A DNA stretch of 64,000 nucleotides. Source: Meghimatium bilineatum (lineage: Eukaryota; Mollusca; Gastropoda; Stylommatophora; Philomycidae). Positions 54,005 through 64,000 of this stretch are shown piece after piece (position 1 is the stretch's first letter; each line of letters opens with the position of its first letter). Made by a program: the position numbers and the translations under genes. The stretch is taken from NCBI GenBank assembly GCA_034231615.1, contig CM067317.1, forward strand, positions 18,458,673-18,522,672, written 5' to 3'. Below the pieces are notes generated by a model. It was not told the DNA's origin and did no database searches. It saw only the letters and a program-made list of their open reading frames with translations.

Positions 54005-56255
54005 TCGGTGTGTCGATCGAGCGGGATCCATATTCACAGCTATTTTATACACGTTAGAAATCTTAATTAAAATAGCATCTTGTTTAGGAATACAAATGAG
54101 TAGAATTCGGAAAAAACCCGTTGGCCCAAGTTGCGAGGCGACTTATATTCCCTCTGCTACCTTATGATTTATTCAAGCTGAAGGATCGAGGTCGTATCTC
54201 AGTTTAACACCATTAGTCTCTGAAAGTGACTTGGAATATTTGCCACCATCTTTCATGCTGACTTTCATGTCGTTTCATGATCTGGTTGGAAGAATGTCCA
54301 GGTAAGGATTGGTAGAGTTTACATTACACTGAAACATATGGTATATAAACATCGATAATTTTTTAATAAAGCAAAATCAGACACCGGATTCGAACCAGTT
54401 CAGCTCAAATTGCACTCACTTGCCTTGCAACCTGAGTTAAAACGTTTTCTTTTTTTGATCACACCGCATCGGGATGATTTTGCCCCCCCCCCTCCCGGAT
54501 AAAAATTAATAAAAAAATAGAATCATATATGTGTGATTTTAGTCGCTATTTCCAACGTGTATATTGTTAAGCTACTATGAATATGAACTGGTCGGTTGAC
54601 ACACAGACATCATTACCACACCCACTGTACAGGGATGTACATTTAACTAGAACCACAAACATTTAACATTGGTAAGCACCAGAGGGCCTCATTACTAAAA
54701 TGAACAAATTAGGCGTACATGTAAACATATATAACGCATGAACATAAATAAGGCTCCTTCAGATATGACATAAGTAAATGAACAATATAATACCGGATTT
54801 GGTATGCTGATTCAAGTTACAAGGCGAGTGAGTGTCATCTGTGCGGATGTTGTTGAAATCCCGTTTGCTGCATGATTTTCCTACATTACATTGACGCCAC
54901 CATATATTCTCGTATTCTCATTAGAATATAACTCTAGATAGTGTTTTACCCATCTATGCATCTGCTACATTTGACCATATATATATCTGCGCTGTAGCAG
55001 AGTTGATTTTGTCGTAAACACAACTGGTCAAACTAGGTGGTGCTTTCAACTGGCAATACGATTACATGTATTAGTTGAGGCTGAACGTATATTTTATATG
55101 CATTTGCACAATTTAAAAGCATCATATTCTTATAATGGGAGAAATGACGAAATGTAATAAATGTCCCCATAATTTGCTGTAAAACACAAACATAATTTTA
55201 ATCAAGGCTGATATTGTTTATATGGTAAGATTGAGACGATACCATCTACTGTTTATTTTACGTTACACACATTATGCAATGTATTGAGTAAACAACATTC
55301 GATATCCGTCCTATCAGTATTCCACAGCCAGTATTAACTTTTATTAATTTAAGAAAATTACTGACTGTCAATTGCAAACAATAACAAAATTAGATGAAGC
55401 ACACAAAAAGGCCTTCTCCAAATAACTCTTATATCACAGAGGCTTCGAGACATAGATGGGTATAAAGGGGGAAAAGTCATACTGTGTTCTATCAGAATTT
55501 TCAATATTAACTCCCAGTATTGGAAAATAGAGTAGTACACTTATCAAGGTTGAGTATTTTTTTTTATATTCATCTGTTGTAGTTGCCTCAGAAATCAAGT
55601 TTGAAGTTAAGGTGGCTGTCGTATACTCTCCATATAAATATATGTTATATGTAATTTATATCAAATTTTGACAGGTCTGTAAACTTTGGAAAGTAGATCT
55701 TTTTGCTTCTAAGTGTTATTTATCAATTTGATTTATTATACATGTAGTAGTTATAACATTGCGTCTAGCTACAGCGTAACTACATAACAAACAACAGGGA
55801 CTCATAATGTCCATAATCACATTTCACTAATTGCTTGTTTAGCCAGCATTTTCTTTATCCTTTTTTTCCATATAATTATTTGCTAAATTTTTATATTTAG
55901 AAAATATCAATTCATCAACGTAAATGATTTTAAAAAAATACTCATTTCGTCCAGTTCAGAGCACACTAACCGTGCGTGTACACATTAACAAAACTGCGAT
56001 AATTACTTTAACTTGCTGGAAAGTTTCGTGCACATTGCTAAAGTTGGGCATGTTTTGCTTACATTATATAACTTTCAACACTTTGTGACTTTCTACATAA
56101 CGAGTTTTATTTTATTGGGAACATTATTAAGCGTTGTATATTGAGAAGTAATGCTCGTGTAATGTTTTAAGCATGTTCTGATATACTTGCATTAATGCAA
56201 TCACTATATTATTTATATTGTTCGTTCGTCGAAGTCAACAATAATCATTCAGGTC
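54005..56255. other. mostly unassigned; tRNA-like remnant at 54377-54440
   Basis: The minus strand at 54377-54440 reads AACTGGTTCGAATCCGGTGT (B box) with AACTCAGGTTGCAAGGC upstream. A C run lies at 54483-54492. Bases 55435-55475 weakly match the RTE-type 3' untranslated fragment. No exon was recognised. Confidence 0.4.
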
Positions 56256-56261
56256 AACTGG

Positions 56262-57235
56262 ATGATGATGAAGATGATGATGCGTGCTTGACTGTGTTTA
56301 ATGAGTCGTATGCGTGCTTGGAATTATCTACTATACTCTAGACATGTGTGGGAGGGGTTTGTGGGAAACTGAGCAGCTCTTTCCTCTCTTCCAGCGCCTT
56401 TTGTTGCGCAGTATAATGTCTGAGGTTCTCTTCAGCTGCTGCACCACTCTTGATTCTGCGACGCCAGTCGGATCTGTATGCAAGATTCTCCCATGAATTT
56501 GCATCTATTTTGAAGTGAGTAAGTGATACCTTAAAAGTGTCTTTAAGGCTCTTCTTCTGTCCAAATGCCGTGCTGGGGCCAGTCTGGAGTTCTGCACATA
56601 ACTTTTTTTTCTTGCTAAACAATAAAATTCCATTCGGACCATGTGTCCTGCCCAGCGTGTCTACGCCTCCATCAATATTATATGTATACTATGCTTACAA
56701 ACGTATATTTCATCAGTACTTCACTCTCTGAAATTTTACCCCTTAAATGGATGTTGAGTATCTTACGAAGGCAGCTTAGGTGGAAGTGTTTGATTCTTCT
56801 AGCATGTCTGGCATACACTATCCATGTTTCATAGGCATAGAGGAATGATTGTATAACTGCTGCTAGTTAAATTATGTGTTTGATGGTAGTTGTTATTCCC
56901 CTTCTTTTCCATACGTTATTTTTTTCAGTCTTCCAAATGTTCAGCTAGCTTTCGCTATTCTTTTGTTTACTTCAGTGTCGATGTTTACATCTTGCGAGAG
57001 GTAGGTGAAATTATGGACTGTTTGAAGATCTTCTTTGATCCGTATATAGGGATTTAAGTGTGATTTGTTTGGTGTGGGCTGAAACATGATCTATGTTTTC
57101 TTTGTATTGATGGTGAAACCAACCAATTGTGTCGCAGATTCCAGGAAATTGGTTTATGGTGAACTGCGTACTGTCTGGAAAATCAGCATACATTGTGCAT
57201 CCATCTAGATAGACCCTAACCATTGTGTCTCTCAC
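56262..57235 (-). mobile_element. non-LTR remnant (palm to C-terminus)
   Basis: The minus strand carries a YLDGCTMYADFPDS block (decayed YADD palm region) at 57150-57210 and GQKKSLKDTFKVSLTHFKID with SWENLAYRSDWRRRIKSGA at 56400-56560. It ends in an ATC-repeat tail near 56265-56281. Same family as 19090-19600. Confidence 0.7.
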
Positions 57236-57369
57236 CTTAATTTTGGCTTGTCAAACTGTGTATTTTGACCAAGATTATTGGGCACCCGCCAGCAGCGATA
57301 CGCTGGGGATTTAAATACATGCATATACTATAGTTCCCGTGCTTTGAAACACATGTATATAATAATTCA

Positions 57370-57595
57370 TTTATTCATTCATTCATGTTCCTTTACCGCT
57401 GAAGTTAGCGCATAGAGAAGAGGTCAGATCTCTCCAAATCTGTCCGTTCAAATCTATTCTGTGCAGTTCTTAAATAGTATGAATATTGATTGTTTTACTT
57501 TCTCTAAGTATTGTTCTTCTGAGCGTTTGCTTTGCTCTACCCATGACTCTTCTGCCTGTTGGTATCCATGCAACAGATTGGTGGTGTATAGAATG
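57370..57595 (-). mobile_element. RTE/CR1-type LINE 3' fragment with ATGA tail
   Basis: The complement encodes a WRDLTSSLCANFSGKG end like 9185 and 53880. The 3' tail is the CATT repeat at 57371-57387. It stops sharply at GGTGGTGTAT near 57591. Confidence 0.7.
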
Positions 57596-57599
57596 GAGT

Positions 57600-59180
57600 G
57601 AACTAACTTCTGTTGCACAAACAAATTGTGAATGTACGATGTTAGTTGATTAATCTAACGATCGACGAAATGACCCATACCTGAATAAAGAAACATCCTC
57701 CATCGACGGAAGTCATTACCGGAAGTAATATACTAATACTATAGCTAAAATTCATTAATTAATTTGCAAGCAAAGCAAATGCGGGCTTCTGATTTCCATG
57801 CTGTTTACGTAGCTTATTTATCACTTTATATGTAAATACTATATATTTACTGTCTGTTAACCATTCAATTGCACAACCGTTCCCACACATCAATTTGTCT
57901 CTTCTAGTTTCTAATGACTATATTCTTCATTTATCTAATGTACCTCTACCGATTATGGTTAGTAAACATAACAGAAAACAGAGATACACAATGCGAGCGT
58001 GGATAAAGCGTTGCTACATTAGCTGGAACAATCATGGACACGAGAGATATCTGTGGTCATCGATAATAAGCTTGAAGCCAACGATTACCCATTTTGGATG
58101 ATCGTCACGCACATTTCCATTCAGTAGTTTAGTGGACTATAGTTACCATTATCGTTAGAAATTAGAGGAACGTCTAAACTAGACACTCTCAACCTTTTTC
58201 AAGTTCCTCAGCAATAAACAATAACGCGATACACTGAGGGACTTAGGGCGATCATGTTTCTCCGTAACTCACTGTTTCTTAAGGAGTGAAGTTGAGGATA
58301 TTCCCTTATGTCCCGATGGTAACCAATCCCATAGATTCTCTCTTTGTTTTGTTCTGTCTCTTTTTTCCTTGACCCTTCCGCTGGTCACTAAAACATCAAG
58401 TTTCTCTCTTCTCATCATATACCCTATAAGTCTTGTAAGTTATATGTCTCATTTTTGTTATAATTTGTCTCTCAGGTGATTCTATCAGACTCCTAGAGTG
58501 TACCGCATAAGATAGAAGAATGTTCATGATAAGGAAGAAGTGGGTAACTCTTCTCAACAACGAGCAACGTATCATATGGATCGTTTCGTCCAAATATTGC
58601 GAGAGTCAGGGGCAACACAATGGCTGATTCATTGACGTGTAATGCTATAGTGGTTAGCAAATTGAGGAGAATAGATATGGCTTAGCAAGCTAGAAAGGTC
58701 ATGGTTACATTACATAAAGATAATAAGGATACAGAAAGAGGCAATTTACATCTATAGGAAGATAGAAATGGGAGAGATAAGAGGAGAAGGGAGGCACATC
58801 TCTTGATATATCAGAAGAACACACAGCCATCAACTGACTGGGAGCTTGTACACTCTTAAATGGCTGACGGAATGTCACGCAGTAAACGTATGCGAATACC
58901 CATTGTGGTGTGATTCTGGTTTCAATCAAGAACTAATCAATAAAGGCAGTTTGTAATAACAGTGTACAATTACGACGTGTACATCACTAATTGTTAATGT
59001 ACCTTTGAAAGACAAAAATTGAGTTCAAAATTGCTTGATAATTTTGACCTCATGATTTTGACACCAAATAGTAAAGCAAAATGAGTTAAACAGGTTAGTG
59101 AAAACACTTACCTTGCCTATGAATAAAAATATATGAAAAAGTATATATAAAAAACATACAATAAAACTAAACAGGACAAT
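57600..59180. other. no firm feature
   Basis: Bases 58325-58395 carry a faint minus-strand LVTSGRVKEKRDRTK block like the RTE-type remnant at 48455-48703. The rest is unassigned. Confidence 0.4.
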
Positions 59181-59183
59181 TCT

Positions 59184-59214
59184 CCACATATCGGCTCAAT
59201 GGAACCTTTTTCAA
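59184..59214 (-). repeat. CTTGAAAAAGG hairpin motif, copy 6
   Basis: The minus strand reads CTTGAAAAAGGTTC, loop CATT, GAGCC, then GATATGTGG. The 5-bp stem includes a G-U pair. Confidence 0.5.
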
Positions 59215-59219
59215 GAGAC

Positions 59220-60725
59220 AAACAACAGTAAACACCACAATAATAAACAGAATAGATGACTTAGCCTGTCTAAAGCCAAGTCTCCAAAACATAAAACCAC
59301 GTCTCCATGACGCAGGATTGGAAACACATCTAGTAAAAGAGAAAATGCGTGCATTCATTATAAACAAACTAGAAAGTGGGAAATTAGAGGCAATAAAGAT
59401 GTGGTTGGGGTGTTTATAATGAATGCAAGAATAATATAAGAAAAAGACCCCTTTTGTCACTTTATCAGACAGGCAGGTTTTAAGAACACAGTCACAACAG
59501 GCAAGACTGAAGGGAACAGAGACAGACGGGGACAACGTGAGAAAATATTAGTTTGACAACCTAGCAAGGCATGGAAACAACAACGTTCCTGATAACACTA
59601 CTGTGGACAGAACTGTGGACAGTACCCTCCGACCATTTGGTTATTTTGATTTTGAGACCGCCGTTTCAGTCATTCAACTATGCACTCCGCCAAACATTCA
59701 TTCATTCCTTTGGTATTTACTGTATGGAAGAGAAATAAGTATTATCCTGGAGCCCTACAATTCTAAACGAAACAATGAATGTCAATAACATTACGGATAA
59801 TATCCATGGACAACGACTTCTAATGTGTACAAATGAATGAGACCAGTGGCTCTCAAACTGATGCCGGCAATATAACAAATGTAGAGAATATTCAATGTTT
59901 TCAGGCAAACTATAAAATGTTACACGTGATAAGAACAATAATATTTATGTTATAATGTTCTATAATTATCCATCAGAGCAGAACGAGATAAGAAACAAGG
60001 CAATAATATGGACATTGCATAAATCACACCAACAGTGAAAGGTCCACTTCCTTTAATATGCTGGGAACCGCTCATTAGATGGAACTGAAACAACAGCCTG
60101 AGGGTAAGAAACCAACAAAAGGCAGCAGATGAAGGTCGCTAGATAAATGAGATGACTAATAAGTAAGTAGGATGAAAACATACCAGCGTCTATACTTGTA
60201 TCTGTGCATGTAAAATTATATATTAGAATTCGCTTTCATTAGTATGTAAAATTGTCATTGAAGTTCACTTGTCATTAGTTTCATAGAAAAGGGCATTGAC
60301 TATACAAAATTGTATCAGAAGTTTCCCAGTTTCAGTAACTTTTACATACATGTTTACATCGTTGTAACAATATTTATTACATCTCATTATTGTTTAATAT
60401 TTCTTTGCATCATTATGTACATTGTTGGTTTTGAAATTTAATATGTGCGTGGTAATTGTCCATATTTTCAGCCCCAATTCATTAGCATGCTCTACCTTTG
60501 AAAATGTTGATGATAGTTTCGTTGAATCCATAATTTCATGTTAAAATTACCTAAGCTTCTGCACATTATTTGTATACTTATCTTTAGTGCTAATGTGCAG
60601 ATTTGTAGATCAAAAATTCTAGTAAAAATCTGTCTACATTGGCACCGTTGGTTAAATTTTTTATTTGAAATCACATACTGGAGACTATGATGTTCCACTT
60701 ATAGTTAGTAAGTCGTCAGATCAGC
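59220..60725. other. no firm feature; possible hAT-like terminus
   Basis: CAGTGGCTCTCAAACTG at 59845-59861 resembles a hAT-type terminus, and GGGAACCGCTC at 60064-60074 could be its partner in inverse orientation. No target duplication was seen. Confidence 0.3.
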
Positions 60726-60729
60726 ATGA

Positions 60730-61790
60730 CTAACACCGGACACACACGCCCATGTGTGCTCTGATCTCCCTGGAGTATATCAACTCTTGTATGAGGACTG
60801 ACAGTTCCAGATCTCTTTTAAATAAACAGCATTCTCCTAAGCACACAATATTCAACAGTATTCTTGCTTGAAATGCGCCATTTCTGCCACATGAGCCCAT
60901 AGCAATACATATCTGGTCCATGATCATTGGGATGAATGGTGCAGCCAATATGCATTCCCGGCCATCCTTAGTAGCTCTCCAATTATGTAGGATTAACATT
61001 TTTGTCTTATTCTGGGCTGTATCAGGAAGACTCGTTGTCATGCACAAGTCTACTTTTCACCACACCCTATGTGATACCTGGTCAAAACCAAGACATCAAA
61101 TGCACATTGCCAGCTCGGACTACGGCCAGGGCTGAAGTTCATCTGGTTTCCGATAGTGATGGACAACACAGGGTTCTAAACAAAAAGTATGCACCACCAA
61201 GATCAAATGCAATTGTACAGATAAAATGATGTGGAACTTTCACAAGGGACTTCTTTACTATATTGGTATGGCATTTACTGATAGTTTGCTGTTGCATAAT
61301 CTTTGGTCCGTAGGTCAACAGTGAGACCATCAGACTTTCCACATGTACAAATTATGGACGAATTATGCAAGGACATCTAGCTTGTGTTACATCCGCTATT
61401 GAAGTGTGTAAAGCTGCTATCGAGGACAATGAACATGCATGCCAATCAATTTCAAGGATGATTTACATTGTGGACGTAATTTCCGCAATCACATTCCTCC
61501 ACAAGAGAATAAATATTCGAGAGACTTTTGACATTCCGGAGCTAATTTCATGTTACGAAAAATGCGTAAAGTCATGCGCCGAAACTAGTATTATTGCATA
61601 TATAGTTAATGCTAAATCCAGCTTTTGCAGTCTGACATGGATAGACTGTCCTGTGTATGTTAATATGCGAGGTATGAAGGATAAACATGTTTTGACCAAA
61701 GCCCAAAGAAAACATGGATCCATTGAGAAAGTCATGCATGAATCAAATGCACCAACAAGGTTTAGGCTATGTATTAGCTGTTAGAGCCAT
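60730..61790. other. unrecognised region with several open frames
   Basis: The plus strand is open at 61002-61229 (PARTTARAEVHLVSDSDGQ) and at 61365-61784. The second starts MQGHLACVTSAIEVCKAAI and contains RKHGSIEKVMHES. The minus strand is open at 60730-61047. Codon texture at 61365-61784 is more protein-like than the surroundings. I recognise no domain and see no clear splice pair. A decayed transposon or retrocopy is as likely as a gene. Confidence 0.25.
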
Positions 61791-62120
61791 AGTGGATAGC
61801 ACAGTAATAAGAGAGACAGAAATGAGTTAATTATAGCAGTCATGGATACTCTACACAATGATGAAGAGAAGGCTCACAGAGAAAATGTATATGTTCAGAG
61901 ATTTATAGAAACAGCGGTGACTAGAGGATAAGGGAGATAGTGTGTCTGGGGCATTGTGATGATCTACCCTTAGATGAGTGACAAAATAGCAATTAGAGAA
62001 CTTATGGGAATGTTCCCAGTACCGTTATGATGATACTTAACGAACTAACAAGAGAGTTTTGCATCGGTTTGCATCCATGTAGGTTATAGTTGGTTATTTT
62101 GAAATTTATTGAGAAAATAT

Positions 62121-62793
62121 GCTGCTTAACAGGAACTTGCTGGAGGAGATGAATTTTGCTGAAACTCCTTAACGGTAACTTGTTTGATACGAGGTATTTT
62201 GCTGAAACTGCTTAACAGTAACTTGTTGGATACAAGGAATTTTGTTGAAACTCCTTAAAAGTAACTTGTTGGATACGGGGGATTTTGCTGAAATTGCTTA
62301 ACAGTAACTTGTTGGATGTGAGGAATTGTGTAGAAAATGCTTAACAGTAACTTATTGGAAGCGAGGAATTTTGCAGAGACTGCTTAACAGGAACTAGTTG
62401 GATGAGAGAAATTATGCTGAAACTGTTTCATAGGGACTAGTTGGATGTGAGGAATTGTGTTGAAACTGCCTAATAGGAACTAGTTGGAAGTGAGGAATTG
62501 TGTTGAAACTGCTTAATAGGAACTAGTTGGAAGTGAGGAATTGTGTTGAAACTGCTTAATAGGAACTAGTTGGATGCGAGGAATTTTGCTGAAACTGCTT
62601 AATAGGAACTAGTTGGATGCGAGGAATTTTGCTGAAACTGCTTAATAGGAACTAGTTGGATGTGAGGAATTGTGTTGAAACTGCCTAATAGGAACTAGTT
62701 GGAAGTGAGGAATTGTGTTGAAACTGATTAATAGGAACTAGTTGGATGCGAGGAATTTTGCTGAAACTGCTTAATAGGTACTTGTTGGATGTG
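62121..62793. repeat. 43-bp minisatellite, about 15 units
   Basis: The unit is GGAACTAGTTGGATGCGAGG plus AATTTTGCTGAAACTGCTTAATA split by variants. TTTTGCTG/TTGTGTTG and GGATG/GGAAG variants are distributed in blocks. The left units (62121-62400) are most diverged, with TAACTTGTTGG forms. Confidence 0.9.
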
Positions 62794-62830
62794 GCCACCA
62801 CTATTATTATAGTCAGATTTCGAAATTAAA

Positions 62831-62962
62831 TGTTGCAAATGTGGGGCAGGCCCCTTTGTTTCGTATGTGGGGCAGACCCCTATGTTACAGATGTGGGTCA
62901 GGCCTCTATGTCGCAGATGTGTGGGAGGCCCATATGTTGCAGATGTGGGGCAGACCCCTCTG
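62831..62962. repeat. 26-bp GC-rich minisatellite, about five units
   Basis: The unit is ATGTGGGGCAGACCCCTATG plus TTACAG. GGGGCAGACCCC is a near-palindrome within each unit. It follows the 43-bp array after about 40 bp. Confidence 0.85.
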
Positions 62963-63159
62963 GTTAAAAGTAAGTAGCAATTTACTAGCAGACTAAATTA
63001 AAAAAACTATCAGCTAGAATATCAGGATAAGTCCTCAGTGTCAGGGAAAATAATAACGTGAGGGATTGTGCAACACAAAGTCATGAGGGGAAAAATGTAG
63101 ATATATGAAGAATGTTGCAGTGAAATACAGAGCACATAAGCAACGTCAACAGGGACACA

Positions 63160-63485
63160 CGGAGTTTTGATTACAAAGATTTAATAAGGATAAAAACGAA
63201 CAACAAGAAATGAATATTACAGAAAGAGAATCATGACGCGAGAGAGGAGCAAAAGACGTTGTTGTTTTGGTCATATAAAGAGACATAAGACCATGGAAAG
63301 ATTTATAGCTGAAAGCAGAGTTAACGGCAACAGGGGAAGAGAGCTCCTTAGACAACGAAGGTGCTGCGATATATCAGCCTGCTTAAATATGTCTCTAGCT
63401 GTCTCTAACTCGCTAAGAGTCGCGGAGTGTTCAGAGAATCCATAAAGGATGACCACGTTCTAGAAGGAATATGTCTCATGATAAT
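63160..63485 (+). mobile_element. RTE-type LINE 3' fragment
   Basis: The plus strand reads RCCFGHIKRHKTMERFIAES, RVNGNRGRELLRQRR and DISACLNMSLA, the typical FGH(I/V)KR...EG..GRGRxR.RW block. An EGICLM-like end follows in another frame. Confidence 0.7.
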
Positions 63486-63489
63486 AATC

Positions 63490-64000
63490 AGCATCAACCA
63501 TGACACAGTCATTGAAGATAAACATCACTGCCATATGTGTAAACGAATGGTTGTTGTGGTCTACGAGTTCACACTCAGAAGATGCCGATGACAAAATTCT
63601 TGCTTGAAATCACATTATAAGATACAGAAGTTTTGTTATAAATAGTTGTTCACACTCACAAATAAAATGTTACATTATAATAATAACTGTTATTATTATA
63701 CCCAGGTAATGTCATCATGTTCAGACATGCCTATGCAGATATAAATAATATTTGTTGTAATAACACAACCTATAAATCAGAACTTACACATACACAAATG
63801 TGAAAATCATAATAAATTACAACAATATTACATCGCCAAACAGTAATCTTTCATAAAATAATTATAAAAGTAATATTCATCAATGTTATTACGGCCAGAT
63901 ATTCTCAATTAATGGACGTTATCGCACATAATATGGTTTTATTTCTAGCCAAGTGTCCAGCCGATAAGCTACTTCGATTCTTGTCAATTCAAGCGTATCT
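63490..64000. other. no feature seen
   Basis: AT-rich DNA to the window edge. No coding or repeat structure supported. Confidence 0.5.

Noticed and set aside
29200-57345. Shared ACTATAGTTCCCGTG blocks at about 29200 and 57328
   Set aside because: Only about 15 bp are shared, with unrelated flanks; too short to call a repeat family.
59845-60074. Confident hAT-like MITE
   Set aside because: Termini are only loosely alike and no 8-bp duplication was found.

Overview
The window looks like AT-rich, repeat-saturated intergenic and intronic DNA from an animal. Pointers to an animal are small exons with GT/AG borders and matching phases, a class A GPCR of histamine H1 type, and many non-LTR retrotransposon, SINE, MITE and minisatellite families. 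A lophotrochozoan, perhaps a mollusc, would fit, but that is a guess. There is no operon-like gene packing and no CRISPR. One 100-base N run (33533-33632) marks an assembly gap inside a TA microsatellite.

Two host genes can be supported, both on the minus strand. (1) At the left edge, seven small exons (17017-17081, 8755-8926, 8278-8396, 6277-6366, 3585-3722, 2296-2404, 399-484) join in compatible phases with no stop. They encode a protein resembling HROB (C17orf53/MCM8IP), the OB-fold partner of the MCM8-MCM9 helicase in recombination repair. The 3' end runs off the window. (2) At 40312-42210 lies the last coding exon of a histamine H1-like receptor. It holds TM2-TM7, a third intracellular loop of about 370 residues and the C-tail. 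The TM1 exon was not found.

Most of the rest is mobile or tandem DNA. Two near-identical 5'-truncated copies of an RNase H-bearing I-superfamily LINE (13132-15393 and 44444-46784) each have target-site duplications. About 16 decayed RTE/CR1/Jockey-type fragments, an older I-type element split by an RTE-type insertion (24740-26700), a GAA-tailed SINE (two full copies with target duplications), a tRNA-Arg-like SINE, hAT-like MITEs and a 535-bp foldback element fill the intervals. Minisatellites have units of 26, 26, 26, 32, 36, 38, 43 and 68 bp.

Layout: 0.4-17.1 kb HROB-like gene with a repeat-filled 8-kb intron; 17.1-27.2 kb retroelement graveyard; 27.9-31.0 kb 36-bp satellite broken by retroelements; 31-36.1 kb RTE-type fragments, TA tracts and gap; 37.4-40.1 kb a recurring hairpin-motif repeat; 40.3-42.2 kb receptor exon; 42.5-64 kb LINE copy, minisatellites, SINEs and unexplained AT-rich DNA.
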